Below the pieces are notes generated by a model. It saw only the letters and a list, made by a program, of their open reading frames with translations. It searched no databases and was not told the DNA's origin. The position numbers and the translations under genes are program-made. A DNA stretch of 64,000 nt from Erinaceus europaeus. Taxonomy: Eukaryota > Chordata > Mammalia > Eulipotyphla > Erinaceidae. The stretch is from NCBI RefSeq assembly GCF_950295315.1, contig NC_080171.1, forward strand, positions 113,466,093-113,530,092, written 5' to 3'. This document shows, in pieces, positions 42,901-52,608 of this stretch. Within the stretch, counting starts at the first letter, position 1. Every line of letters starts with the position of its first letter.

Positions 42901-45900
42901 CTCTACCTGTCCAAGTGGTTTTCCAGTGGGAGGCCAGGTGGGAGAGCTGCTTTGCCTTAAGGAGCCTTCCTCAGACCTCCTTCCCATGTGAATGGGTGGG
43001 TTACAGTGGTCTCCAGCTTCTGCCGGAGAGATGAACAGGGATTGCCCCAAACTCCCTGATTCTGAGCTCAGCTTCCATGTCACATCTCTGCCTGCCTGAA
43101 ACCTCTGCACTGGAGGTCCCCTGGGTATGTTTCCTGTGAGTTGGAAGCTGACGGGCTGCCCCCCCTCCCGCAGGTGGTCCAGCTGAAGGCTGTGTTCCCG
43201 CACGGTGCGGGATTTGTGCTGGCCTTTGAGTTCATGCTGTCGGACCTTGCTGAGGTGGTGCGCCATGCGCAAAGGCCACTGGCCCAAGCTCAGGTCAAGA
43301 GCTATATGCAGATGTTGCTCAAGGGTGTCGCTTTCTGTCATGCCAACAACATAGTGCATCGGGTGTGTACCAGCTCTGACCAGGTGTGGGACTGGGGGAC
43401 TGGGTGGCTAAGGACGGGGTAGTTCTTGAAGAAGGCACGGACACGGGATGGAGCCTGTGGGTGTGGCCCTAGAAGAGGTGGGGGCCTGGGCAGACCTGGA
43501 CGTATAGCCTGTGTGTTCTCCCATCTCCTCTGCAACTGGAAAAACCAAGACCACCTCTGGTGCCCCCAGGATCTGAAACCTGCCAACCTGCTCATCAGTG
43601 CCTCAGGCCAGCTCAAGATCGCAGACTTTGGCTTGGCCCGTGTCTTTTCCCCAGATGGCGGCCGTCTCTACACACACCAAGTGGCCACCAGGTATGAAAG
43701 CCAGTTCCCCGCAGGGCCCTGTCCTCTTGCTGGGGAAGAACCGCTCTGCACAGACAGTGCTTTCTGAATAGGGTGAACTGCCAAGCCGGTGACCTCGCTG
43801 TAACTCCTGCCCTTCCCCTCACAGGTGGTACCGAGCCCCAGAGCTGCTGTATGGTGCCCGCCAGTATGACCAGGGTGTGGACCTTTGGTGAGACTCCTGT
43901 CCCTGGCTGGGGTGGTGGTGTAGGTTGAGACTTTAAGTCATTGGGGGGAGGGGCATTCACCCACTGAGAGCTCTGGGTTGCCTTGAAGAATTTTCCTCCA
44001 TCTGGGGGTGGGGGGCATGGGTGTTCTCTGAGCAGGGCAATGCCTCCATGACAGTTTTGAGCTAAGTGGGAGTGAGGTGATTTATTAACCAAAGTGGCTA
44101 TTCCCGTGGGAGGCTTCTGGATGGGGTCGGGAAGGTGGCCTGAGCAGTGGCGCTTGCAGCTGGAGTGCAGGTGTTCGAGTCCTGTAAGATAAGATGACCC
44201 TGAGCTATCCAGAGTACTGGGTCCCTTGTGTGAAGGCTCTGGGGCTTTTTCCCGAGTAATTTAGAGAGCACCTAAGAGAATTTTGGAGAACTTCTGCAGA
44301 ACAAGGGGAGGGGAGTCGCATAGTGAAGTGTTAGGTTTGGGAGCTTTTGAAGAAGGGATGGACAGAGGGAACGGGGCCTGTGAGTGTGACCAGAGTGTGC
44401 GTCTGTATCCCTGGAAGTGCTTGGATATAGTAATAAAAAAAAAAAAAAAGACTCAGGGCGCGTGACTTGGCGCAGGTTTAAAACCAACAAAGTTTTACGT
44501 CTTGGCACAGCGGTACAGAACTATTATTTAGGTAGGAAAAATAGGCAGTTGTCAGCAAATATAAAACTGGGCCCAGGGCTCTGTGGCGCAGTGGGTAACG
44601 CATTGGACTAGCTGGGCCCATTAGTCTGTAAGTCAGTTACCAGGCTTCAGCTACACATAGTACACGTCCTGGGAGGAGCAGCCCTGGTGGGTACAGAGAA
44701 CATACAAGAAAGCAGGGAGCTTGAAGAGCGGAGTGCAGGAAGAGAGCCCGACTTCCGGCAGGCTCACGGTTATGTAACTTGGTTTACGTAAGCCCATCAG
44801 CCTGATGTCAGCTGTATGCTAATGACGTCCCAAAATCCGTGGTGTGTCACAACACTTGGACTGCTTTGTGGGGCGTTTAATCCAGTGTGAGGCGTGGGTA
44901 CTGATACAGGGAGATGTGTTTCTGTGCTAGGTGGTGATGGAGCAGGTGTGGGGAGTGTCCACAGCGTAAGGTATAGACATTAGTGTGAGGAGACAAACCA
45001 GTCACAGATAGGAGATCTCTGAGGTACTGCGTTTGTGTCTGCAGGGCCGTGGGCTGCATCCTAGGGGAGCTGTTGAATGGATCCCCCCTCTTCCCAGGGG
45101 AGAACGACATCGAACAGCTTTGCTGTGTGCTTCGCATCCTGGGCACCCCCAGCCCTCAAGTCTGGCCGGTTTGCAGGGGCCCCGGGGGGGGCAGTGTTCT
45201 TCACCCACCCAACAGCATGCGCCTGTCTCTCATGGGCCCGTTCCTCGCTGCCATTCTAGACCTCTGTCCTCCTGACCCTGCTGAGGTGGAAGGGCCTGGT
45301 TCTGTCCCCAAGTCCCTCACACTCACCACAGCGCACACACAAGGCCCTCCCCAAGCCCAGCATGGAGTGGACACTCAGATGAAGGGGTGAAGGTGAAGGG
45401 CTGCGTGGGCTCCTGTGAGGGCAGAGGTGATGGGTGTAAGACTGGCACAGGCTGGAGGCCAGTGTGTACAGTGATGGAGGACTGAGGAGCAGAGGGCGAC
45501 CTGATGTTTCCTTCTCGCAGGAGATCACAGAGCTGCCCGACTACAACAAGATCTCCTTCAAGGAGCAGGCGCCCGTGCCCCTGCACGAGGTGCTGCCTGA
45601 CGCCTCTCCCCAGGCCTTGGACCTCCTGGCCCAGTTCCTCCTCTACCCCTCTCGCAGACGCATTGCTGCCTCCCAGGTAGAACAGCCCTGCCCTTCCTCC
45701 CCGTGACCCAGAACCAAAGAAGTCTGGGCCTCTCAGAACCTGGTAGGGACTGGAACCGGGAACACACAGGGACAGAGGGACATGGGACACATAAGCCTCT
45801 GACCCCTCAAGTGTTTCCTTGAGTCACTCGGCCTCTGGCAGGTGCTGTGCTTGCGCTGCCCCTGTGGAGTCTCCCCTGCTGTGGTGAGGCAGGGTGGTCT

Positions 45901-47146
45901 GTCAGGAAGGCAGATTGCGACGTGCGTCGGGCTTCGTGGAGACGTGGAGGTCTATACACAGGGTCAGGTTTTTCCAGAGATGATGAGCAGAGACCTAGAG
46001 AGAGGTGCAGCATGGGAACGCGGCTGTGGCTGGCAAGCAGGGAAGCAGGGGGACCTGGGTGATAGCTGTCAGCACCAGGAGCGTGTTTCTTATGCTGCCA
46101 CCTAGGCCCGTGTCAGCAGCCCCTTGAGGGCACGCCAGGCCCACCTGAGCACTCCCCAGCCCACAGGTGCCCCCAGGCAGCCACCATGTCCACAGTGCCT
46201 GGCCTAGAATCTAGCACTGTTGTCCCTGCCACCCTTCAGAGAGCATCTTGTGCACTTAGACCCCTCACCTTCACTTTAACACACTCATCTGTGTTCACCA
46301 CTGCTCTGTTCCTGACAGCATGACCTTGACTTTACCTTGACAGTGGCAGTTCTCACGGAGCATGACCTAGAATTCCATCATGAGTGAAATGCTGCCCTCA
46401 CTCTCATTCTGGCCCTCCCACCTCTGCCCCAGGAGAAGCCCAAATCCGTGCAGTGTCCACAGAGTCCCACAACCCCACACTGTCGCCTCTGAGCTCGCCA
46501 AGGCCTGTCCCCGGGGCCCATCCACTTTTGTCCCTGGACCAGAAGGCTCTTCACCACCAGCTGTGGGCCCGGCTTCTTCACCCATCGCCTCGATGGTCTG
46601 CTAGAGTGCCACTCCCTCCACCCTCATCTTTTCTGAAAGTCCTGTGGTGCCTCCAGCTCCCATTCATGCTCTTCCACGGAAGATAATAGACTGCACATTC
46701 TTTTTCTGACCATGTTCCCCCAACACAACATGAAAACCATGGAAGCAGAGCTCTGTCTGTCTCACTCATTGCTGAGTCCCAGCCTCTGAGTGGCTTGTAG
46801 GTTGTCCATCAATTGGGTGGGTCAGCAGGTGAAGGAGGGGGGTCTCTGAAAGAGATTCTTGACTCCATAAGGGAGGTCAGCTGAGGTGGACAAGGAGTTA
46901 TAATAGCCTTTTGCTGTCCCTTCTGTGTCCCTCCCCGAACATCACCAGGCCCTCCTGCACCAGTACTTCTTCACAGCACCCCTGCCTGCACACCCCTCAG
47001 AGCTGCCGATACCCCAGCGCCCAGGAGGACCTGCCCCCAAGGCCCACCCCGGCCCCCCACATGTCCGTGACTTCCATGTGAATCGACCACTCGAGGAATC
47101 GCTGTTAAATCCAGAACTGATCCGGCCCTTCATCCCAGAGGGTTGA
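39864..47146 (+). CDS. CDK20: Cyclin-dependent kinase 20 (CCRK), 8 coding exons
   Basis: Ser/Thr kinase of the CDK family. In other mammals it acts on CILK1/ICK-type kinases, limits ciliary length and supports Hedgehog signalling. Coding exons: 39864-39938, 40371-40484, 43174-43362, 43570-43691, 43825-43887, 45045-45168, 45521-45676, 46949-47146. All introns are GT-AG and the frame stays open, giving 346 residues, the length I recall for human CDK20. Seen: Gly loop GEGAHG (11-16), ATP Lys33 in VALKK, helix-C Glu51, HRD with Asp127, DFG from Asp145, T-loop Thr161 in [15 protein letters not shown], and a C-terminus ending [12 protein letters not shown]. The start ATG has G at -3 and +4. Introns 1 and 2 hold SINEs and intron 5 a tRNA fragment. 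Confidence 0.97.
39941..40138 (-). repeat. SINE type B, minus strand, in CDK20 intron 1
   Basis: Reversed body, CTGCAGCTCCACTTCCCC, GGGCTCGAACCCCGGTCC and GTGTGCCACC. It starts just after the exon 1 donor. Confidence 0.88.
40371..40484 (+). CDS. CDK20: CDK20 coding exon 2
   Basis: Residues 26-63 with Lys33 and the helix-C segment NQALREI (in place of PSTAIRE). Acceptor CCGCACAG, donor TAT/GTGAGT. A GGGGCT repeat just inside intron 2 is short. Confidence 0.96.
41065..41327 (+). repeat. SINE type A in CDK20 intron 2
   Basis: 5'-shortened type A bounded by AAGATGTTGGTC at 41053-41064 and 41328-41339. Confidence 0.93.
41367..41555 (+). repeat. SINE type B in CDK20 intron 2
   Basis: Head GAGCCAGGTGATAGCACACC, B-box GGTTCAAGTCCC, CT body and AATAAATAAC tail. 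Confidence 0.88.
41676..41710. repeat. (TA)n tract
   Basis: Two short TATATATA runs separated by TTGCACA. Confidence 0.85.
42431..42632 (+). repeat. SINE type B in CDK20 intron 2
   Basis: Head GGGCCAGGCAGTGGCGCACC, CATATTACATTGCTCAAGG and AACAAATAAATAG tail. Confidence 0.9.
42664..42875 (+). repeat. SINE type B in CDK20 intron 2
   Basis: Head GGGGGTCGGGTGGTGGCACA, B-box GGTTTGAGCCC and AATAAATAAATAAAG tail. It directly follows another type B copy. Confidence 0.9.
42876..43173. other. CDK20 intron 2, 3' end
   Basis: Unique intron sequence up to a C-rich tract (CCCCCCCTCCCGCAG) at the exon 3 acceptor. No further element seen. Confidence 0.6.
43174..43362 (+). CDS. CDK20: CDK20 coding exon 3
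   Basis: Residues 64-126 from [11 protein letters not shown] through the hinge ([12 protein letters not shown]) to NNIVHR. The next exon supplies the catalytic Asp. Acceptor CTCCCGCAG. Confidence 0.96.
43570..43691 (+). CDS. CDK20: CDK20 coding exon 4
   Basis: Starts with catalytic Asp127 (DLKPANLL), then KIADFG and the T-loop with Thr161. It ends inside Arg167 (AG/G). Confidence 0.96.
43825..43887 (+). CDS. CDK20: CDK20 coding exon 5
   Basis: A 63-bp exon encoding [20 protein letters not shown] and two bases of the next Trp codon. Donor TTTG/GTGAGA. Confidence 0.95.
44576..44609 (+). pseudogene. Tail-less tRNA-Arg(UCU) 5'-half retrocopy
   Basis: GGCTCTGTGGCGCAGTGGG...CATTGGACT matches, with three or four changes, the first 33 nt of mammalian tRNA-Arg-TCT as I recall it, stopping right before the anticodon. 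Direct repeats AACTGGGCCCA (44565-44575) and AGCTGGGCCCA (44610-44620) flank it. No A-tail, no 3' half and no B-box, so it is not a working tRNA gene. It lies in CDK20 intron 5. Confidence 0.7.
45045..45168 (+). CDS. CDK20: CDK20 coding exon 6
   Basis: [18 protein letters not shown] to PSPQVWP, phase 2 to phase 0. The donor is CCG/GTTTGC, a weak GT context, so reading on into the intron in some transcripts is conceivable. Confidence 0.94.
45521..45676 (+). CDS. CDK20: CDK20 coding exon 7
   Basis: [16 protein letters not shown] to RRRIAASQ, the C-lobe end. The acceptor is TTCTCGCAG and the donor CAG/GTAGAA. Confidence 0.95.
46949..47146 (+). CDS. CDK20: CDK20 coding exon 8 and stop
   Basis: [21 protein letters not shown] begins the terminal exon, which ends [12 protein letters not shown] and TGA. 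The Pro-rich tail after the kinase fold is typical of this gene. Confidence 0.96.
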   Translation, partial: ALLHQYFFTAPLPAHPSELPIPQRPGGPAPKAHPGPPHVRDFHVNRPLEESLLNPELIRPFIPEG

Positions 47147-47705
47147 GGTGACCCTCGTACCTGCCTTCAGGACCATAGGACTTCTCTTCCTCTGCTTTGT
47201 CTGGCTGGACCATCCATGGCTTCTCCAAGGTGGTACCTGCTCCCTCTGTACCTGCTCCCACTCCTGTTCCCAGCCAGACCAGGACAGCATCGGACCCCAG
47301 TGAAGCAGCACATGCAGCTTCCTGCCTGTTCCACTGCCGGTCAGAAGAGGGAGCTTGCTTCTGCGCAGAGACCACTCAAACCAAGGGCAGGACCTGTGTG
47401 TGCTGGTTCCTCAGACACAGCCTTCCTGCTTCGGAGCCATTCTGATGGAGCCACATGGGGACAGGGAGAGGTCTGACTCCGACATATCTTTAAAGATGCT
47501 TTTAGAATCGGGGCCGGGCAGTTGGTGCACCTGGTTGAGCTCCCGTGCTAAGAGTGCACAAGGACCCTGGTTAGAGCCCCCAGCCCCCACCTGCAGGGGA
47601 AAAACTTTGCAAGTGGTGAAGCAGGGCTGCAGGTATCTCTCTGTCTCTCTTCCTCTCTGTCTCCCCCTTCCCTCTAAGTTTCTATCTCCACCCAATAAAT
47701 AAATA
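47147..47705 (+). other. CDK20: CDK20 3' UTR and possible poly(A) site
   Basis: About 360 bp of unique sequence after the stop, then a plus-strand type B SINE whose tail supplies the first good poly(A) signal I see (AATAAATAAATAAAG near 47693). Use of it is inference. Confidence 0.5.
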
Positions 47706-47715
47706 AAGATATTTT
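47510..47715 (+). repeat. SINE type B downstream of CDK20
   Basis: Head GGGGCCGGGCAGTTGGTGCA, TGGTTAGAGCCCC, CT body, and an AATAAATAAATAAAG tail on the same strand as CDK20. Confidence 0.9.
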
Positions 47716-47759
47716 AAATTTTTTTTAATTAAAAAAGATGTTTTTCAAATTTGACCTCT

Positions 47760-48276
47760 TATTTCTCCAACCATATGTGTGGATTCTAAACTCCAGTCTA
47801 GCTCAGTTTTCCCACTTCCACATGACTGTGATCCTCTACCCACATCCTGTCCACCAGCCTTCTTGCCAACCCCCCTACATAAACACTAAACCTGGCCTCA
47901 CCCTGCCCTTGCTGTTGAGCCTGTCCTTACCTGAACACTGAGCCTGATGCCCAGTCTAAAACTAGCACTTAACCTGCCTTCTCTGCCCTGAGCTGGAACA
48001 TTACTCTGTCCCATCCAGCTCTGGCGTGTGTTCTCACCTGCAGATGTGCTGAAGGGCATAGATCTTGTGATGAAAATACCACCCTTGACTGTGCAGTTGG
48101 CTCATTGTAATAGATAACTCATTCCAGCAACAATTGCAGAACACCCACCCTGACTTTGAATTGACCTTGGCCCTGGTCACCAACTTCATGATCATCCTGA
48201 CCAAAACCTGGCTTGAACGTGACTCTGACATCTTCATGATTTTGACCCCAAACCTAACCCCTTCACCCTGATCACT
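47760..48276. repeat. Degenerate CTGACC/CCTGACC-rich sequence
   Basis: Many loose copies of CCTGACC, TGACCTTG and AACCTG over about 500 bp, likely a decayed short-unit tandem repeat. Similar CTGACC-rich text appears at 46260-46370, in the 3' part of CDK20 intron 7. Confidence 0.45.
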
Positions 48277-48580
48277 TTTTTTCTGCCTCCAGGGTTATTG
48301 CTTAAGTTCGGTGCTTGCACTACGAATCCACTGCTCCTGGAGGTCATTTTTTTCCTTTTTTTTTTTTTTTTTTTGTTGTTGTTATTGCTATTGTTGTTGG
48401 ATAAGACAGAGAAATAAAGAGAAAGGGGAAGAAAGATAGACACCTGCAGACCTACTTCACCACTTGTGAAGCGACCCCCCTGCAGGTGGGAAGCGGAGGG
48501 CTGGAACCAGGATTCTTGAACTGGTCCTTGTGCTTTGCACCATATGTGCTTAATGTGCTGCACTACCGCCCAGCCCCCCG
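48277..48580 (-). repeat. SINE type A-long, minus strand
   Basis: Reversed tail CTGCCTCCAGGGTTATTGC, a long T-run, reversed body and head ACTACCGCCCAGCCCCCC. Confidence 0.9.
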
Positions 48581-48581
48581 A

Positions 48582-48880
48582 ACTTTTTTTTTGCTTCCAG
48601 GGTTATCACTGGGGCTCAGTGCCAGTACTAGGAATCCACTGCTCCTGGAGGCCATTTCTCCCAATATTACTATTACTGTTGTTGGGTAGGACAGAGATAA
48701 ATCTGGAGGGGAGGGGAAGACAGAGAGGGGGAGAGAAAGACACCTGCAGACCTGCTTCACTGCCTGTGAAGCAACCCCCCTGCAGGTGAGGAGCTGGGGC
48801 CTTGAACCAGGATCCTTACACTGGTCCTTGCACTTCGCTCCATGAATGCTTAACCCAGTGCGCTACCACCGGGCCCCCCT
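48582..48880 (-). repeat. SINE type A-long, minus strand
   Basis: A second reversed A-long SINE right after the first: GCTTCCAGGGTTATCACTGG tail, body, and GCGCTACCACCGGGCCCCC head. Confidence 0.9.
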
Positions 48881-48889
48881 GGTCTTCAC

Positions 48890-49300
48890 TTTTATACTAA
48901 CTGATTGGAAAAGTCACCAGGACCAACACCTGAATGAGGTACAGGGTCAAGGCCACAACTATGGTGAGGGCTTTGCAAAGGTAAAGGTCAGTGCAGGCAG
49001 CTTGGGGGAGGAGGCAGCAGATTTAGGGCCAGGATCTGGGCAAGGGCCAGCCTTAAGGGAGAAGCTGAGGGTTACTAAATGTGAGAGTGAGGGTAGGAAC
49101 AAGGGGAAGGGAGCATGACAGATGTGAGTGAGGTGAGTGATGATCAGGGCAAGAGTGAGGGAAGGTCAGGATCGGGGTGAAGTTCAGACCAGAACCAGGC
49201 AAGGAAGAGGTCTAAGTTAGAAGCAGGGTGAGAGGGTAGGGATGAGGACCAGGTGGAGGACTAAGTGCATTCATGAGTGGCTTCAAGGGCTGGGGCAGTA
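48890..49300. repeat. Degenerate GGTCAGGG-rich sequence
   Basis: Purine-rich text with loose GGTCAGG, GGGTCAAGG and GTGAGGG units, close to the reverse complement of the CTGACC-rich block at 47760-48276. Confidence 0.45.
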
Positions 49301-49326
49301 GTATAGTGTGAGAATCAAGCAAAATG

Positions 49327-49487
49327 GTGTGGTCCAGCAGATGGCACAGTGGATAAAGCACTGTACTCTCAAGCACGGGGTCCTGAGTTCGGTCCCCAGC
49401 AGCACATGTACCAGAGTGATGTCTGGTTCTTTCTGTCTCTCTCTTCCTATCTTTCTCATAAATAAAATCTTTAAAAAAAAAAAAAAG
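49327..49487 (+). repeat. SINE type E
   Basis: tRNA-like head GTCCAGCAGATGGCACAGTG, CTGAGTTCGGTCCCC B-box, then AGAGTGATGTCTGGTTCT, CTTTCTCATAAATAAA and an A-tail. It differs from types A-D; a relic is at 62705. Confidence 0.75.
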
Positions 49488-49550
49488 AAGAATCATACAA
49501 AATGTCAGAGGACAGAATGGGGTCAGGGAAAGTAAAGAACAAGAGGGGAA

Positions 49551-49662
49551 GAGTGCCGAGTGGTGGCACACCGAGTTAAGTGCACATGGTGTGAAGCGCA
49601 AATACTGGCCTAAGGATCTCGGTTTGAGCCCCGGCTCCCCACCTGCAGGGGGTCACTACGCA
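49551..49662 (+). repeat. SINE type A, 3'-truncated
   Basis: Head GTGCCGAGTGGTGGCACACC, B-box CGGTTTGAGCCCC and CACCTGCAGGGGGTCAC, then it stops. Confidence 0.8.
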
Positions 49663-49673
49663 AGAACAAGAAG

Positions 49674-49860
49674 GGCTGGGGCCGGCTGGTGGCACACTTA
49701 GTTGATCGCACATGTTAGAATGTGCAAGGACCCGGACAAGCCCTTGGTCCCCACCTACAGGGGAAATGCTTTGTGAGTGGTAAAGCAGAGAGCTACAGGT
49801 GTCTCTCTCTCTCCCTATCTCCCTCTTCCCTCTCTATTTCTGGCTGTGTATAATTATTTT
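49674..49860 (+). repeat. SINE type B
   Basis: Head GGGCTGGGGCCGGCTGGTGG, GTTAGAATGTGCAAGG and CT body. The tail is short. Confidence 0.85.
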
Positions 49861-50298
49861 TAAAATAATAATCATAAAATAAGGGCTAAGAGCAGCTTAA
49901 AAGTTTGAGGGGATGGGTAAGTCAAAGGTCAGGGGGCAGGTGACAGGGCTAACAGGCTATTGCACGTGGGTGTGGAGGCACTGGGGCAGCAGGTGTGATG
50001 GCAGGGCAGCTGGGGCAGCACAAGACCTGTCCCGGTGGCCCAGGTGAACAAGGTAATGCGCCCGGAGCCCTGGAGGGAGGCGGGCCCGGCAGCTCGGAGT
50101 CTACTCGGAGTCAAAGACACTCTTCTCAGCACTGAATCTACACAAGGATGAGTAAAAACTACAATCAGTACTGTCTTCAAAGTTCTGTAGGAAGTAAAAC
50201 CCACAACCTTCTTTCCTGTCTCAAACTCCTCATCCCTCTGATCCTTAGTGATTTTTTTTCTCTCTCTCATTTGTTCTCATATCATTAACTGACCATAT
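49861..50298. other. Unassigned sequence, locally GC-rich
   Basis: Around 49950-50120 it is GC-richer (GGGCAGCTGGGGCAGC, GCGGGCCCGGCAGC), but I see no gene or promoter structure. Confidence 0.4.
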
Positions 50299-50310
50299 AA
50301 TTCACCCTGA

Positions 50311-50590
50311 GGGAGTCGAGTGGTAGCGCAGTGGGTTAAGCGCATGTGGCACAAAACACAAGGACCAGCCTAAGGATCCCAGTTCGACCCCCAGGATCCC
50401 TACCTGCAGGGGAGTCGCTTCACAGGCGGAGAAGCAGGTCTGCAGGTGTCTATCTTTCTCTCCCCCTCTCTGTCTTCCCCTCCTCTCTCCATTTCTCTTT
50501 GTTCTATCCAACAATGGCAACATCAACAACAACAATAACAATTTTAAACCAAGGGCAACAAAAGAAAATAAGTAAACTTTTTTTTTTTTT
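50311..50590 (+). repeat. SINE type A
   Basis: Bounded by AATTCACCCTGA at 50299-50310 and 50591-50602. The head GGGAGTCGAGTGGTAGCGCA is intact; the body has several changes. Confidence 0.95.
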
Positions 50591-50789
50591 AATTCACCCT
50601 GAACTTACTAGCAGCTGAGGAAGAAAGAGAAGTAAGAAGTGCAGTGTAAGCACTTGTCTGATTTGAGAGAAAGCTTTTCTCCTGGTGCTAAACTCCGTAA
50701 AACAAGGAAGGTGTGGAGTGGCAAAACCAATAGTATTTGGCTGATGCCATAAATATCATAGTTCTCACCTAGCTTGCGCTTCCTCCTTT

Positions 50790-50980
50790 TTTTTTATTAG
50801 ATAGAGAAATTGAGAGTGGAGGAGGAGATAGAGAGGGGAAGAGATAGAGAGATACCTGCAGCCCTGCTTCACCACTCATGAAGCTTTCCCCCTGCAGGTG
50901 GGGACCAGGTCCTTGAACCTGGGTCCTCACACACTGTAATGTGTGCACTTAAATCAGGTGTGCCACCACCTAGCCCGCCA
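50790..50980 (-). repeat. SINE type B, minus strand
   Basis: Reversed body, CCCCCTGCAGGTGGGGACCA, TTGAACCTGGGTCC and CACCACCTAGCCCG. Confidence 0.9.
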
Positions 50981-50994
50981 TTCTTTTCTTCCTT

Positions 50995-51203
50995 TCTTTC
51001 TGGTTGTCACCAGGTTTATCATTGGGGTTCAATGCCAGCACTATAAATCTGCTACTCCCAGCAGCCATTTTTTTTATCTATTTTATTGGATAGGACAGAG
51101 AGAAATTGAGAGTGGAGAGAGAGACACCTGCAGGTGGGGAGCAGGGGCTCAAACCTAGGTCCTTCCACATAGCGTGGCAACTGGGTGCACCCTCACCCCA
51201 ACC
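50995..51203 (-). repeat. SINE type A-long, minus strand, shortened
   Basis: Reversed tail GTCACCAGGTTTATCATTGG, body, and CTCAAACCTAGGTCC, with part of the body missing. Confidence 0.8.
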
Positions 51204-51434
51204 TCCATTTCTTCCATAAGCCACCACAGATAGGAAGGCTAGAGTGGTGGGTAGAGACCTGTCCCCTGGATGGCCTCACTTGTCAGGTGCTGTCACTCCA
51301 CATGATAATGCCTTGAGTGTTAGTTACAGCACCTCCTAGGTAAGGCGTCGTACACAGTGCTTCGGAGCTACAGAGATCTGTGTGTGGTCAAGACTGAACG
51401 AAGATGGAAATGAAAGGGCGGCTTTGCTTTTCAG

Positions 51435-52160
51435 ATCCACGACATCATCTTAGGCAGCGCTTGTGTGCTCCAGATCCCAGCTGCTACTGAGAGACGCCAA
51501 CATGTGTGTTTTTTTCTTTTTTTTAAATATTTATTTTATTTATTTATTCCCTTTTGTTGCCCTTGTTGTTTTATTGTTGTAGTTATTATTGTCGTCGTCA
51601 TTGTTGGATAGGACAGAGAGAAATGGAGAGAGTAGGGGAAGACAGAGAGGGCGAGAGAAAGACAGACACCTGCAAACCTGCTTCACCGCCTGTGAAGGGA
51701 CTCCCCTGCAGGTGGGGAGCCGGTGTTCGAACCGGGATCCTTATGCCGGTCCTTGTGCCCCGCGCCACCTGCACTTAACCCGCTGCGCTACAGCCCGACT
51801 CCCAACATGTGTGTTTTTATTTCAAAAAGTACAAGATGTTGCCTGTTTCCTCCTGCCATTCACCATGATGCCTGTTCACCACAGGAAGGGCTGCTGCTTT
51901 TCACTATCTGTGGCTTGAAGCTGGCACTCTTCAAAGACCACCAGCGACCCGTCACGGCCTTGTGGGTGGTGAGTTTGGTTCCCACCTGCATCACGACAAG
52001 TGTTCTGTTTCTTAGAGTAACCGCACCGTGTGTCCTCCCCCTTCACCTCCCAGGACCTGCTCCTGACTGGCTTGGCTTTTCACTTCAAGGACCAGGACTG
52101 AGTCTTCACCTCTTCCTTTGATCTCCTTGAACATCAATTTGTGGAAGAAGGAAAATAAAT
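51435..52160 (+). other. Possible terminal exons of an unrecognised gene
   Basis: An acceptor-like TTGCTTTTCAG precedes an open stretch from 51435, later split by a SINE. A clean internal exon candidate is 51885-51968 (AG before, GTGAGT after, 84 bp, open: LKLALFKDHQRPVTALWV). The next acceptor CACCTCCCAG starts 52054 (DLLLTGLAFHFKDQD, stop 52099-52101), and AATAAA is at 52154-52159. I do not recognise the protein; a loose WD-repeat feel is not enough to name it. Chance or a dead gene are equally possible. Confidence 0.25.
51514..51801 (-). repeat. SINE type A, minus strand
   Basis: Perfect 17-bp duplication CCAACATGTGTGTTTTT at 51497-51513 and 51802-51818. The SINE is well preserved. Confidence 0.97.
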
Positions 52161-52249
52161 TTCTTGTCCTTGAAAGCTGCTATTGCTTGCTTGGGGCGGG
52201 GGTTGTCCCACAAATGGGCCAGGTAATGGTTTCTTTTTTTCTTTTCTTT

Positions 52250-52408
52250 TTTTTTTCTCTCTCTCTCTTTTTGCCACCAGGTTTATCCCTGGGGCTCAGT
52301 GCCTGCACTGTGAATCCATTGCTCCAAGCAGCCCTTTCCCCCCACCTCTATCTTATTTAATAGGACAGATAGAAACTGAGAGGGAAAGGGAGATAGAGAG
52401 GGAAGGAG
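52250..52408 (-). repeat. SINE A-long tail part, minus strand
   Basis: TTGCCACCAGGTTTATCCC, then reversed body to GGAAGGAGAG. The head is replaced by the next, opposite SINE. Confidence 0.85.
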
Positions 52409-52409
52409 A

Positions 52410-52572
52410 GGGGGGTGGGCAGTGGTGTACCTGGTTAAGCGCACATAGTATAAAGCTCAAGGACCCAGGTTTGAGCCCCCAGCTCCCCACCTGTGGGGGG
52501 AAAGCTTCACAAGTGGTGAAGCAGGTCTGCAGGCGCCTTCCTCTCTCTTTCTCTTTCTCCCCTCCTATCTCA

Positions 52573-52608
<36 letters not shown>

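Noticed and set aside
44576..44609. Functional tRNA gene
   Set aside because: Only the 5' half is present; no anticodon, B-box or T arm.
44877..45790. Antisense and alternate-frame ORFs over CDK20 exons 6 and 7
   Set aside because: They arise from GC-rich coding sequence; the spliced CDK20 frame explains the region.
51885..52101. WD-repeat gene call from HQRPVTALWV and DLLLTG
   Set aside because: Too short and without the flanking blade pattern; kept only as an unnamed exon candidate.
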